From assembly GCF_009720255.1 (NCBI RefSeq), contig NZ_WJSP02000007.1, forward strand, positions 1 to 40,587: a stretch of DNA of 40,587 bases. The letters run 5' to 3'. Position 1 is the first letter of the stretch; the number at the start of each line of letters is the position of its first letter. The notes below the pieces were generated by a model that had not been told where the DNA came from, searched no databases, and saw nothing but the letters and a program-made list of their open reading frames with translations. The translations under genes were made by a program, and so were the position numbers. This stretch comes from Agromyces humi (GTDB lineage: Bacteria > Actinomycetota > Actinomycetes > Actinomycetales > Microbacteriaceae). Positions 1 to 8,737 of this stretch are shown here, piece by piece.

Positions 1-1
1 G

Positions 2-667
2 CTGCTGCACCTCATCGCGGGCGTCGAGCGAGCGGATGCCGGCACGGCGCGCCTCGGCGACCGTGACCTCGCCGCGCTGCGTCGTCGCGATCGCGCCAGG
101 GTCATCGCCCTCGCCGAACAGGAGGTGGCGGATGCTCCGGGGCTGCGCGTCGCGGAGGTCGTCGCGCTCGGTCGTACGCCGTACCTCGGCGCGTTCGCGG
201 GCCCGGGTGAACTCGACCGCGGCGTCGTGCGGCGCTGCCTCGAGGACACCGGCCTGGTCGAGCTCGCCGACCGCTCGTACGACACCCTGTCGGGCGGCGA
301 GCGCCAGCGCGTCAACCTCGCCCGGGCGCTCGCGCAGGAGCCCGAGCTGCTGCTGCTCGACGAGCCGACGAACCACCTCGACGTGCGGGCACAGTTGACC
401 ATGCTCGGCCTGCTGCGCGAACTCGCCGGCGGAGGGTTGACGGTGCTCGCCGCCCTGCACGACCTCTCGCTCGCGGCCGGATACGCCGACCACGTGATCG
501 TGCTCGCCGCCGGCCGCGTGGTCGCCGCGGGCGCACCTCGCGACGTGCTCACGCCCGGACTGATCCGGGAGGTGTGGGGCGTCGAGGCGCACGTGCTGGA
601 GCATCCGACCACCGGAAGGCCGCTGATCGCGTACTCGGAGGTGTCGGAGGCTCGGGCCGAGGTGTGA
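2..667 (+). CDS. ABC transporter ATP-binding protein, FecE/iron-siderophore type (5' end outside window)
   Basis: C-terminal 221 residues of an ABC ATPase that energises an importer at the inner face of the membrane. The frame is open from base 2, so the Walker A region lies off the left edge. Visible in order: the signature [15 protein letters not shown], Walker [13 protein letters not shown], and the switch histidine in AALHDLSLA. The tail ([23 protein letters not shown]) has the style of FecE/BtuD/HmuV-type ATPases of iron-siderophore, heme or cobalamin importers. Permease and binding-protein partners would be expected to the left, outside the window. The substrate cannot be decided from this fragment. 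Family call secure, iron specificity moderate. Confidence 0.85.
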   Translation: MLHLIAGVERADAGTARLGDRDLAALRRRDRARVIALAEQEVADAPGLRVAEVVALGRTPYLGAFAGPGELDRGVVRRCLEDTGLVELADRSYDTLSGGERQRVNLARALAQEPELLLLDEPTNHLDVRAQLTMLGLLRELAGGGLTVLAALHDLSLAAGYADHVIVLAAGRVVAAGAPRDVLTPGLIREVWGVEAHVLEHPTTGRPLIAYSEVSEARAEV

Positions 668-731
668 GTGCTTGAGCGATTGAGTGCTTGCGTGCTTGAG
701 TGCTTGAGTGCTTGCGTGCTTGTGTGCTTGC
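668..731. repeat. 8-bp tandem repeat, eight units
   Basis: Eight consecutive octamers of the form GTGCTTGN begin directly after the stop codon of the ABC ATPase. Units at 684, 692, 700, 708, 716 and 724 differ only in the last base (A, C or T). The unit at 676 is diverged (GCGATTGA). No other simple-sequence tract of this kind was seen in the window. It lies between a real gene end and a pseudogene. Confidence 0.9.
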
Positions 732-784
732 ACGTGCCGGCACGATCGGAGTAGCTTCGCGAAAGCAGTTGCAGAACGCAAGGG

Positions 785-1021
785 GTCGCCGGCGTCTACG
801 TCTTCGGCGGCGGCATCGACGAGGCTGTCCCACCGGTCATGGTCGATGGCGACGGCATAGTGACCGAGGGCACCTACCCGCAGACCACGCGACTCGAGGG
901 CGGCTACACCGTGCTGGAGGTGCCCTCTCGGGACGCCGCACTGGAGTGGGCCGCGAAGATCGCGGTGGCGTGCCGGTGCGCGCAGGAGGTGCGCGAGTTC
1001 CAGTACGACCCGGCCAGCTGA
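785..1021 (+). pseudogene. YCII-domain (DGPF family) protein, 5'-truncated remnant
   Basis: The frame reads VAGVYVFGGGIDEAV, continues through TYPQTTRLEGGYTVLE and DAALEWAAKIA, and ends CAQEVREFQYDPAS. This matches the C-terminal two thirds of actinobacterial YCII/DGPF-domain proteins, which are small ferredoxin-like proteins of about 110-120 residues related to YciI. About 78 residues remain. The frame stays open upstream only to a TAG at 752-754 and contains no ATG, GTG or TTG before the conserved block; the only in-frame ATG (839) sits in mid-domain. The 5' part appears replaced by the octamer repeat and unrelated sequence. A truncated gene is more likely than a functional 60-residue protein. 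Confidence 0.7.
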
Positions 1022-1050
1022 AGGCGCGGCTGGCTGTCGGTGGAGCGGCC

Positions 1051-1062
1051 TAGGCTCGCGAC
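1051..1062 (+). promoter_or_regulatory. Probable -10 element of a leaderless promoter
   Basis: TAGGCT at 1051-1056 is followed six bases later by the GTG start at 1063. The spacing puts transcription start at or next to the start codon, a common actinobacterial leaderless arrangement. No convincing -35 box was seen. Confidence 0.4.
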
Positions 1063-1452
1063 GTGGCCACCCTCGACGACCTGCGCCGCACCGCCGCCGG
1101 CCTGCCCGGCAGTGAGGAGCGCGCGACGACCGGCGGTGCCGCCTGGTTCGTGCGCGGCAAGCTGTACGCGTGGGAGTGCCATCCGTGGCCGAGCATCCCG
1201 CCCGACATGCGCGAGATCATCGCGGCCGAGCTCGTCGTCGGGGTGAAGGTCGCCGACCCGATCGACGCCCTGGCCCTCGTCCAGATGGCACCCGACGTGT
1301 TCCTCCGCACGACGACGCCTTGGGGTGAGCCGAAGGTCGCCTTCCGCATGGCGCACATCGACGACGACCACCTCGCCGAGCTCGTGACCGACGCATGGCG
1401 CGTGCAGGCGCCGAAGTACCTGCGGCGCGAGCTCGACTCCCTGGGCGGGTAG
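1063..1452 (+). CDS. MmcQ/YjbR (DUF419) family protein
   Basis: 129 residues, beginning at GTG 1063. The pattern of an N-terminal helix, then GGAAWFVRGKLYAWE, a strand with VVGVKVAD, and a C-terminal WGEPKVAFRMAHID followed by a helix with TDAWRVQAPKYLRREL fits the YjbR/MmcQ-like fold, whose members have a CyaY-like double-wing shape. The length matches the family (about 110-130). Members are often annotated as DNA-binding, but the cellular role is not established. It is transcribed alone, with the leaderless-type -10 immediately upstream. Family call good, function unknown. Confidence 0.8.
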   Translation: MATLDDLRRTAAGLPGSEERATTGGAAWFVRGKLYAWECHPWPSIPPDMREIIAAELVVGVKVADPIDALALVQMAPDVFLRTTTPWGEPKVAFRMAHIDDDHLAELVTDAWRVQAPKYLRRELDSLGG

Positions 1453-1733
1453 TGCGTTCAGCGCCCCTTGACCGGGCATCATCGCGGGCGGGTCTTGCGG
1501 GAATCACGGCAGTGCCGAGTGGTCGGGAATCCGCTCCAGCTCAGCGCGTGCCTGTCGAGTGGGTCTGGCGCTGGATGGTCCGGTACACGGTCGGTCATCG
1601 GGCGCCGTTCGCGTGTCGCGAGCGCATTTCCGGAATTGCGCCGACCGCCATCGACTGGCGAGCGTGGTCATTATCATCGGAGGGATTCCATCGACAGAAG
1701 ACGGTTCCCGGGCGCGCCATCGGCAGGCACGTT

Positions 1734-2180
1734 ATGGAGGACGAAGCCGACCGACACAAAGTTCAGGAACAGGTTCCAGTGGCCGATGCCCAGCCTCCGA
1801 TTGTGATTTACGGCGATGGTCTCTGCGAGGTTTACCTCACCGTCGCCGCAGCTTGCCAGGCTCTAGAAGCAGTAGACGTGAACGATGGTCTGTACGAGGC
1901 GTTCGACTGCACGGGACGCGCCCTCCTACTCGTGACGAAGCAACACGCAGTCTCGATAGACGTGCCGCCGAACTCGGCCGCTGAGCCTGCCGCGTTGGCG
2001 CGGCGACTGAGGGACTACATACAAGTCGTAGGCGCTGATCGCGTGGGAATTGCAGATCTGGTCGACGCCTCACTGTCGGTCATGCTTGACGCGCTGCTGA
2101 GCTTTCAGCGTCGCAAGGCGCGGAAATCGTCTTTGTACGGCAGGTTGGGATGTAGCCGCATAAGCGACCCCGAACGATGA
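1734..2180 (+). CDS. Hypothetical protein, lower GC, unrecognised
   Basis: 148 residues from ATG 1734, not recognised. The middle has strand-rich segments (PPIVIYGDGLCEVYLTV, ALLLVTKQHAVSIDV) followed by predicted helices and a basic tail (FQRRKARKSS). No signal peptide or membrane segment was seen. Codon use differs from neighbours, with many A/T third positions (gat, gtt, cta, gaa, aca), suggesting recent acquisition. The preceding 1453-1733 holds no convincing gene. A TATCAT hexamer at 1672-1677 and a GGAGGGA at about 1679 could be promoter and ribosome-site elements, but the latter is too far from this ATG, so the true start is uncertain. The same frame stays open upstream to 1395 without protein-like composition. 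Confidence 0.5.
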   Translation: MEDEADRHKVQEQVPVADAQPPIVIYGDGLCEVYLTVAAACQALEAVDVNDGLYEAFDCTGRALLLVTKQHAVSIDVPPNSAAEPAALARRLRDYIQVVGADRVGIADLVDASLSVMLDALLSFQRRKARKSSLYGRLGCSRISDPER

Positions 2181-2325
2181 CCCGTCCGATCTGCGGAAGT
2201 CCGAGAGCGGATCCCTCACCGCGGCCGGGTTGCCACCGCTGACGCGCTTGCGTCTCCGCTCTCCCGGGTCGGGGAGTGCCGCTAGATTCATGGGTGGTGT
2301 GATCGTGCGAACTAGGGGAGCTCGT

Positions 2326-3639
2326 ATGTCGGTTTTGTCGGGTGATCTGCGGACACTGAGTCGTGAGGCGTACATCTACTTGTACCCGCTGGTAACGATG
2401 GAGGTGGGTCGTCAGCAGGCAACGAACCTCGCGGCGGACGCGCGGCCGGGATTCGGACCGGCCAACGAGTTCCACCATCTGCGGACCTTCCCGCCGGCGG
2501 ACTATCGCGCCGTGGTGCGGCCGAACTTCGACACGCTGTACGCCAACGCCTGGCTCGACCTGACCGAGGGGCCGGTGCTGCTCCGGGCCCCGGATACCGA
2601 CGACCGCTATTACATGCTGCCGATGCTGGACATGTGGACGGACGTCTTCGCGACGGTCGGGAAGCGCACGACCGGGACCGGCGCGCAAGACCACGTGATC
2701 GTCGGCCCCGGATATTCGGGCGATCTCCCCGAGGGCGTCCCGGTCATCAACGCCCCCACCCCGTTCGTGTGGATCATCGGGCGTATCCAGACCAACGGTC
2801 CCGCCGATTACGCCGCGGTCGCCGCGATCCAGGATGGACTGTCCATCACCCCGCTGACCCCGCGCCCCGCCCGCGAGATCGACCCCGACGTCGACACGGA
2901 CACCGAAGCCTTGACGATCGTCAACCGCATGAACGCCGTGGAGTTCTTCCAGTACGCCGCCACCGCACTGCAGTCGATCCCACCGCACCCCACCGACTTC
3001 TCGATCCTCGCTCGAATCGCGAGGCTCGGGATCGTGCCGGGAGACCCCTTCGACCCCACGGGGTTCTCCGCGGAGGAACTCGCCGGGATCGAGGCGGGCG
3101 CGAAGGACGCGCTCACGCAACTGATCGCAGCGGTTCCAACGCTTGGTACCGAGACAAACGGATGGACGAACTTCTCCGACACCATCGGCGTCTACGGCAA
3201 CGACTACCTCAGCCGCGCCGGCATCACCCTCGCCGGGCTCGGAGCGAACCCGCGCGAGGACGCGATCTACCCGCTGCTGGTGCGCGACGCCGACGGAGAC
3301 CCCATCGTGGGCGACACCGACTACGTCCTTCACTTCGACGCCGATCAACTCCCTCCTGCCGCCGCGTTCTGGTCGGTGACGATGTACGACCAAGAAGGCT
3401 TCCAGACCGCCAACGAGCTCGACCGGTTCGCCATCGGCGATCGCGACCCCCTTCGCTACAATCCCGACGGCTCCCTCGACCTCTACATCCAACACACCAA
3501 CCCCGGGCCGGACAGGGAGTCGAACTGGCTGCCGTCACCACAGGGACCACTCGGCATCAACATGCGCCTGTACGCCCCCTTGTCCGAAGCCCTCGACGGG
3601 CGATGGCACCCACCCGCCGTGATCAAGGCGGCCGCATAA
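2326..3639 (+). CDS. DUF1254 / DUF1214 domain protein
   Basis: 437 residues from ATG 2326, chosen because AGGGGAG at 2314-2320 lies five bases upstream. The N-terminal domain (about 10-150) shows the DUF1254 pattern: EAYIYLYPLVTME, NEFHHLRTFPPADYRAVVRPN, DTLYANAWLDL and YYMLPMLDMWTDVF. The C-terminal domain (about 310-430) shows the DUF1214 pattern: FWSVTMYDQEGF, DRFAIGDRDPL and DGSLDLYIQH. Such two-domain proteins are widespread and usually of unknown function. Many relatives have a signal peptide but none is visible here, suggesting a cytoplasmic protein. It stands alone, with about 190 bp before the peptidase gene. Family call strong, role unknown. Confidence 0.9.
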   Translation: MSVLSGDLRTLSREAYIYLYPLVTMEVGRQQATNLAADARPGFGPANEFHHLRTFPPADYRAVVRPNFDTLYANAWLDLTEGPVLLRAPDTDDRYYMLPMLDMWTDVFATVGKRTTGTGAQDHVIVGPGYSGDLPEGVPVINAPTPFVWIIGRIQTNGPADYAAVAAIQDGLSITPLTPRPAREIDPDVDTDTEALTIVNRMNAVEFFQYAATALQSIPPHPTDFSILARIARLGIVPGDPFDPTGFSAEELAGIEAGAKDALTQLIAAVPTLGTETNGWTNFSDTIGVYGNDYLSRAGITLAGLGANPREDAIYPLLVRDADGDPIVGDTDYVLHFDADQLPPAAAFWSVTMYDQEGFQTANELDRFAIGDRDPLRYNPDGSLDLYIQHTNPGPDRESNWLPSPQGPLGINMRLYAPLSEALDGRWHPPAVIKAAA

Positions 3640-3830
3640 CGATCCGCGTGTGCGAGTCGACTGCCGCGCTGGCGGCTCTTGCGCACTGCCGGGAGCCGTC
3701 ACCGGTCGTCCCCACCAGGGGCAACAGTGAACAAACGGAGGACTCGCTTTCCCCGGCCGCAGGTCGAGTCTCTCGCTGCGTAACCTAGCCCTTGCGGGTC
3801 TCCGGCCCGCAATTGACGAGGGAGTCACCG

Positions 3831-4652
3831 ATGGCCACGATCCACGACACGATGGATTACGGGTACGACCCCACCGTGCCTGAACCCGGCCCGGTGAGTG
3901 TGCCGCCGGCCGTGGGCGTGCTCCCGCCCAGCGCAATGGTGAACGCCGCCTTCCTGCCGCCCGTGGGTAAACAGGACACGCCGAGTTGCTTTGTCTGGTC
4001 TTCAACCTACGGCCTCACCACGTTCGCCGCGGCGCAGGCAGGGCTGATCACCGATCCCCAATCCAGCGCGCAGCAAGCGAGTCCCTACTACACGTATGTC
4101 AGGATGCTGGGGCAGTTCGACACCCCTGTCGACACGTGCACCGGCGGCCAGATCATCGCCTGCCTGAAATTCCTAGATAGCAACGGCGGCACACCGTCGA
4201 TGCAGGCGGCTCCCGAGCCCCCTCCCGGTTCCAGCGCCTGCGCCGCAGTCTGGACGGCATACGGAACTGCGCAACTCTCCCCCGATACGAACTTTCAGCC
4301 GACCGCGTGGTCGAATGTCAGTGTGTTCGGCGAGACCGGGCTGAACAACATCCGCAACATCATCTCGCAGGGGTTCGCGCTCGCCTACGGCACTCGGCTC
4401 TACACCGACTTCGCCAAGTACGACGGCACGCCCAACCCGTATGTCGGCAACGGCATCATCGCGACAAAGCCAAACGGCAAACTGGTCGGGCACTGCATGT
4501 TGATCATCGGCTATGACGACACGACACAGGCGGTGCTGATCCAGAACAGCTTCGGTTCCGACTGGGGAAGCGACGGATATGTCTGGATGGCCTACCAGAC
4601 GTTTCAGGCGCTCGCGCAAGGCACCGCCGTCTACGTCATAGCGATTCAATAG
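3831..4652 (+). CDS. Papain-like (C1A) cysteine peptidase
   Basis: 273 residues from ATG 3831, preceded by GAGGGA. The papain catalytic set is recognisable: Gln48 and Cys53 in GKQDTPSCFVWSSTY (compare the family's Q-x-x-x-S-C-x-x-x-W/S block), His221 in GHCMLIIGYDD, and Asn239 in IQNSFGSDWGSDGY. It should therefore cleave peptide bonds through a thiolate-imidazolium pair. There is no obvious signal peptide; residues 1-45 are Pro-rich and may act as a short propeptide or linker. C1A enzymes are common in eukaryotes but uncommon and little studied in high-GC Gram-positives. It is convergent with the methyltransferase. An inhibitor gene was not identified. Fold call strong, substrate unknown. 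Confidence 0.88.
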   Translation: MATIHDTMDYGYDPTVPEPGPVSVPPAVGVLPPSAMVNAAFLPPVGKQDTPSCFVWSSTYGLTTFAAAQAGLITDPQSSAQQASPYYTYVRMLGQFDTPVDTCTGGQIIACLKFLDSNGGTPSMQAAPEPPPGSSACAAVWTAYGTAQLSPDTNFQPTAWSNVSVFGETGLNNIRNIISQGFALAYGTRLYTDFAKYDGTPNPYVGNGIIATKPNGKLVGHCMLIIGYDDTTQAVLIQNSFGSDWGSDGYVWMAYQTFQALAQGTAVYVIAIQ

Positions 4653-4763
4653 CTCCGCGAACCGATCGCCGATCCCGCTTATCGACTTCAACCCGGGCTA
4701 GTCCGATGAGCGCTCAGTTAGCGGACGGCCGCAAGCGGATCCGGTAGCGGCTGGTTGAGACGG

Positions 4764-5369
4764 CTATTGGATTTCAGCCCGTCGGGCGACGAGGGCGGCC
4801 TGCGGTCGTTGGCCAGCGGTCTTCCTGACGTGCGATTCGAGAACGTCGAAACCAGCCGCCTGGAATTCCGCGGTGAGTGCCTCGACGGGCCACCGGTACG
4901 CCGGGATGACGGCGTGGTTGAACTGCTCGACGACAGGGCCCTCGAAGAATCCCACCAGCAGCGCGCCTCCTGGCTCGAGTGCGCGATGGAACTCGACCAG
5001 CGGCACCCGGATCGTTTCCGGCCCATGATGGATGAGGGAGTACCAAGAGAGAACTCCACCGAAGGCCGCCGTGCCGCAGTTGAGGCTTTCGAGGGTGCCG
5101 ACCTCGAAACGCACGTCCGGATACTCCTGTCGGGCACGCTCAATGAACTCGGGCACCTGATCCACACCGCGGGCATCGAGCCCGAGGCCAACGAGGAAGT
5201 TCGTCCATTGGCCGGGGCCGCAGCCGGCATCCATCACCTGGCCTTTGATCCCGCCCGCCCACGTCGCAACGAGCTGACGATCTGAGGGATGCACCGCGCT
5301 CATCGTTCCGAAGAGGTCGATGTACTCCTGCGCCCTCCGGGAGTATGCCTCGCTGACGGCGCTGATCAC
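4764..5369 (-). CDS. Class I SAM-dependent methyltransferase
   Basis: 201 residues if started at GTG 5369. The open frame extends to 5513, but that part (poly-Ser/Pro) is not protein-like. Motif I VMDAGCGPGQW (about 46-56) binds S-adenosylmethionine, followed by the acidic strand end ARGVDQVPEFIERAR, a motif-IV-like segment (GVLSWYSLIHH) and the family-typical ALEPGGALLVGFFEG. It belongs with the Methyltransf_11/25-type small-molecule methyltransferases; the acceptor is unknown. The divergent neighbour is the DUF389 gene, 185 bp away. The start is uncertain because no strong ribosome site precedes the GTG. Confidence 0.82.
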   Translation of the reverse strand: MISAVSEAYSRRAQEYIDLFGTMSAVHPSDRQLVATWAGGIKGQVMDAGCGPGQWTNFLVGLGLDARGVDQVPEFIERARQEYPDVRFEVGTLESLNCGTAAFGGVLSWYSLIHHGPETIRVPLVEFHRALEPGGALLVGFFEGPVVEQFNHAVIPAYRWPVEALTAEFQAAGFDVLESHVRKTAGQRPQAALVARRAEIQ

Positions 5370-5554
5370 ATGCAGGAGTCTAGGGACTACGTGCGATGAA
5401 GAAGTCGATGCGGAGCTCGAGTTGTCGCTCGTCGGAGGTGGTGTTGATTGCGGGCAGCAATGCACCAGCGCCCGTTGTTGCCCCGACGGTGAGTCGCACG
5501 CCGCCCGACCCATATCGTGTGACGTGGTGTGAGTGAAGAAGCGAGGAAGACGTC

Positions 5555-6532
5555 ATGTTGAACGTTCGAGTCACGGCGCCGCACGCGCTGGCTGAAACAC
5601 TGCGGGCTCAGCTGGCCGCCGACCCGACCGTCAGCAATGTCACGCTCGTGCCCGCAGCTTCCTCCGATGCCGGCGGTGACCTCCTGTTCTTCGAGATGGC
5701 TCGCGAGAACGCCAACAACGTCATGCGCATGCTGCGTCACTCGGGCGTTCCCGGTGTGGGGTCGATCGTCGTCAGCGAGACGATGGCCGTCGTCTCGGAT
5801 GCGGCGGATGCGGCAGAGCGGTCGGCTCCGGGGCATCCGGCGGATGGAGTCCTCTGGGCGCAGCTCGCCGATCGCTCGCGAGAGGATGCCCGCCCATCAT
5901 GGAGCTTCTTCGCCTTCCTGCTCCTCGCGACCTTCATTGCCGGCATCGGCCGGCTTCTCGACCAGCCGATCCTCATCATCGGCGCGATGGTGGTCGGGCC
6001 GGAGTTCGCCCCAGTCGCCGCGATCTGCTACGCGATCGTGCGACGCAAGCCGAAGGTCGCGGGCATGGCCGCCACGACGCTCCTCGGGGGGTTCGCTTTG
6101 TGCGCGCTGATCGCCTGGGCGGTCTGGGCGGTGCTGTACGCGCTCGGCGTCATCACATTCATTCAGGCGACGACCGGCCCACTCACCGAGTTCATCATCT
6201 CGCCCGATGCCTGGTCGTTCGTCATCGCCCTGCTGGCCGGTGTGGCAGGTGTGCTCTCGCTCAGCACGTCGAAGTCGTCAGCACTCGTCGGAGTCTTCAT
6301 TTCGATCACGACGGTTCCTGCAGTCGGCACGATCGGCTTGACCCTGGCGGTCGGCGCGTGGGATGAGGCGTGGTCGGCGCTCGTGCAGCTCTGCATCAAC
6401 CTCGCCGGCCTCATCTTGGCGGGAACGGCAACCCTCTTCGTGCAACTGCAGCTCGGCCGACGGATCGGGCGACGCACCACGCAACGTCCTGACGCGTCAG
6501 GGCCTACTGGACGGGCTCCGCGGGTGGGATGA
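5555..6532 (+). CDS. DUF389 family integral membrane protein
   Basis: 325 residues from ATG 5555, with a GAGGAAG ribosome site nine bases upstream. The N-terminal 90 residues form a soluble, ferredoxin-like ligand-binding-type segment ([19 protein letters not shown]). They are followed by about six membrane segments (about 112-305) containing the DUF389 hallmarks [25 protein letters not shown] and [21 protein letters not shown]. The biochemical role of the family is unknown. It opens the potassium gene block: its stop lies in an ATGA with a possible start of the APC permease, so the pair is probably co-transcribed and translationally linked. A role in ion homeostasis is inference from position only. 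Confidence 0.88.
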   Translation: MLNVRVTAPHALAETLRAQLAADPTVSNVTLVPAASSDAGGDLLFFEMARENANNVMRMLRHSGVPGVGSIVVSETMAVVSDAADAAERSAPGHPADGVLWAQLADRSREDARPSWSFFAFLLLATFIAGIGRLLDQPILIIGAMVVGPEFAPVAAICYAIVRRKPKVAGMAATTLLGGFALCALIAWAVWAVLYALGVITFIQATTGPLTEFIISPDAWSFVIALLAGVAGVLSLSTSKSSALVGVFISITTVPAVGTIGLTLAVGAWDEAWSALVQLCINLAGLILAGTATLFVQLQLGRRIGRRTTQRPDASGPTGRAPRVG

Positions 6533-6570
6533 TCAATCGTCCGTCGTTCGGGGCGGCTCGGAGGAGTGCA

Positions 6571-8550
6571 ATGCGTGACTGGTCGCAGTTCGAGTTCCCG
6601 GCAAGCGTGCCGGGACCGCACGCACATCGTCCGGAGAATCCGTTCACTCGATGGTTCCTCGAGCACACCGTTCAGCCGGCCGGTCCCGAAGTACAGGAGT
6701 CGACCGTCGAGCAGCATTCCTGGTGGAAGGTGATGTGCCTCACGGGCGTCGACTACTTCTCCACACTCTCCTACCTGCCCGCCATCGCGATCGTGGCCGC
6801 GGGAGCGGTGTCGCCGATCGCCACACTTCTCATCGTGGCCCTCACCCTGCTCGGGATGCTTCCCATGTATCGCCAGGTCGCAAAGGAGAGTCCGCACGGC
6901 CAAGGGTCGGTGGCCATGCTCGAACGGCTGCTTCCATTCTGGCGAGGCAAGATCGTCGTCCTCGTGCTGCTCGGCTTCGTCGCCACGTCGTGGATCATCA
7001 CCATCACGCTCTCCTCGGCGGATGCAACGGTGCACCTCATCGAGAACCCGCTCGTGCCCGAGGCGCTCAACGGTCAGGCCGTGGCCATCACGATCGTCTT
7101 CCTGCTGGTGCTCGGTGGCGTCTTCCTCCTCGGATTCACCGAAGCCGTGAACGTCGCCATCCCGCTCGTCGCCGTCTTCCTCGGCCTGAACGCCATCGTG
7201 ATCGCGACGGGCCTGATCGAGATCTTCAACCACCCGGTCACCATCACGGACTGGTGGGGCGCCCTCGCCCAAGGCGGCGGAGGCTTCACCGACATCATCA
7301 TCCCCGCCATCCTGGCCTTCCCACTGCTCGTGCTCGGCCTCTCCGGCTTCGAGACGGGCGTCAGCATGATGCCGCTCGTCGCCTCCCAGGGCACGAGCCC
7401 CGAAGAGCGGCTGGCCTCGAGGATCCGGAACACGAAGAAGCTGCTCACCGCAGCGGCCGTGATCATGAGCGTCTTCCTGATCACCAGCAGTCTCGTCACC
7501 ACCCTGCTGATCCCGGCGGACCAGTTCGAACCCGGCGGTCAGGCGAACGGCCGCGCACTCGCCTACCTCGCCCACGAATTCTTCGGCGACGCATTCGGGA
7601 CGGCCTACGACATCAGCAGCATCCTCATCCTCTGGTTCGCAGGGGCATCGGCGATGGCCGGCCTGATCAACATCGTCCCCCGCTACCTCCCCACCTACGG
7701 CATGGCCCCCGACTGGAGTCGCGCCGTCCGCCCCGTCGTACTCGTCTACACCGGGATCAGCATCGCCATCACCATCGCTTTCCAGGCCGACGTCGACGCC
7801 CAGGCGGGAGCCTACGCCACCGGCATCCTGGCCATGATGGTCTCAGCATCCGTGGCAGTGCTCATCTCCGCGATCCGTCGCCGACGAGCCCCGGCGATCA
7901 CGGGATTCGCAGTGCTGACCGTGGTGCTCGGGTACGCGCTCGTCGACAACATCATCGAGAAGCCCGACGGACTCGCGATCTCGGCCATGTTCATCCTCGG
8001 CATCGTCGTCGTGTCCATCGTGTCGCGGGTGACGCGCACGACCGAGATCCGCGCCGAACGGATCGAGTTCGACGAGACCGCCCGCCGCTTCATCGGCGAA
8101 TCGTTGCTGCACGATGGGCGCCTGAACATCGTCGCGAATCGTCCTGATGTCGGGGACGCCGCGGAGTACGAACAGAAGGAGCGCGCCCAGCGCCGGCTCA
8201 ATCCGGTACCCGGTCGTGCCGACGTCCTGTTCCTCGAGATCCATGTCGTGGACCCGTCCGAGTTCCGCGAGGTGCTCCACGTGCGCGGCGTCGACGTGCA
8301 CGGCCACCGCGTGCTCCGTGCGGACAGCCCTGCCGCGCCGAATGCCATCGCCGCCATCCTGGTCGCGATGCGGGATGCCGCGGGCGTCCGTCCGCACGCC
8401 TACTTCGAGTGGTCCGAGGGGAACCCGCTCCTGCACATGGTCCGCTACATCCTGCTCGGGCGAGGTGACACCGCCCCGGTGGTCCGCGAGATCCTCCGCG
8501 AGGTCGAGAAGGACCCGGCCGAGCGGCCCACCATCCACGTCGGCGGCTGA
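6571..8550 (+). CDS. APC-superfamily permease, KimA-like probable potassium transporter
   Basis: 659 residues from ATG 6571, which has GGAGGAG four bases away; an in-frame ATG at 6529 overlaps the upstream stop and is the alternative start. About 12 membrane segments lie between residues 45 and 500: the first helix carries [21 protein letters not shown], and a later one [19 protein letters not shown]-terminal cytoplasmic region of about 150 residues follows ([15 protein letters not shown]). The architecture (APC core plus soluble tail) resembles the K+ importer KimA. Its position directly before kdp supports K+ import, although databases often label such proteins amino-acid permeases. Substrate is inference. 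Confidence 0.75.
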   Translation: MRDWSQFEFPASVPGPHAHRPENPFTRWFLEHTVQPAGPEVQESTVEQHSWWKVMCLTGVDYFSTLSYLPAIAIVAAGAVSPIATLLIVALTLLGMLPMYRQVAKESPHGQGSVAMLERLLPFWRGKIVVLVLLGFVATSWIITITLSSADATVHLIENPLVPEALNGQAVAITIVFLLVLGGVFLLGFTEAVNVAIPLVAVFLGLNAIVIATGLIEIFNHPVTITDWWGALAQGGGGFTDIIIPAILAFPLLVLGLSGFETGVSMMPLVASQGTSPEERLASRIRNTKKLLTAAAVIMSVFLITSSLVTTLLIPADQFEPGGQANGRALAYLAHEFFGDAFGTAYDISSILILWFAGASAMAGLINIVPRYLPTYGMAPDWSRAVRPVVLVYTGISIAITIAFQADVDAQAGAYATGILAMMVSASVAVLISAIRRRRAPAITGFAVLTVVLGYALVDNIIEKPDGLAISAMFILGIVVVSIVSRVTRTTEIRAERIEFDETARRFIGESLLHDGRLNIVANRPDVGDAAEYEQKERAQRRLNPVPGRADVLFLEIHVVDPSEFREVLHVRGVDVHGHRVLRADSPAAPNAIAAILVAMRDAAGVRPHAYFEWSEGNPLLHMVRYILLGRGDTAPVVREILREVEKDPAERPTIHVGG

Positions 8551-8561
8551 ACCCGGGTCCT

Positions 8562-8575
8562 TCGGGGCGCCCCGA
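8562..8575 (+). terminator. GC palindrome after the permease, possible weak terminator
   Basis: TCGGGGCGCCCCGA at 8562-8575 is a perfect 14-base palindrome 11 bases after the permease stop. It lacks a T-run, so termination is only a possibility; partial read-through into kdp is equally plausible. Confidence 0.35.
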
Positions 8576-8655
8576 GGCGACCGCGTTCGCAATCCGTTCG
8601 GATCACCAGCGCGGCCGTTAGGGAACCGTGAGGATCGGCACGGTCGCCTACAGGC

Positions 8656-8694
8656 GGGTGTTGCATCGGATGCGCAGCCGAGCGCTGCACGCCC
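8656..8694 (+). promoter_or_regulatory. Stable hairpin in the leader of the kdp operon
   Basis: The 5' arm at 8656-8665 (GGGTGTTGCA) pairs with 8686-8694 (TGCACGCCC), nine pairs with one bulged T. Inside it TCGG at 8666-8669 pairs with CCGA at 8678-8681. The structure ends 43 bases before the first small kdp reading frame and has no following T-run, so it is more likely a 5'-leader element than a terminator. I tried to fit a c-di-AMP (ydaO) riboswitch and could not. Confidence 0.4.
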
Positions 8695-8737
8695 ACCGCG
8701 ATCGCGGCCGGCGGCCGTCGCATTCCGTGGAGTCCTC

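Noticed and set aside
668-731. CRISPR array
   Set aside because: Units are 8 bp and contiguous without spacers.
1395-1733. N-terminal extension of the orphan gene at 1734
   Set aside because: The frame is open but its translation has no protein-like pattern, and a promoter-like TATCAT and ribosome-site-like GGAGGGA lie inside it.
8551-8737. c-di-AMP (ydaO/yuaA) riboswitch before kdp
   Set aside because: GGGAACC and GGGT words occur, but the expected order of conserved blocks and the pseudoknot partners could not be found; only the local hairpin is supported.
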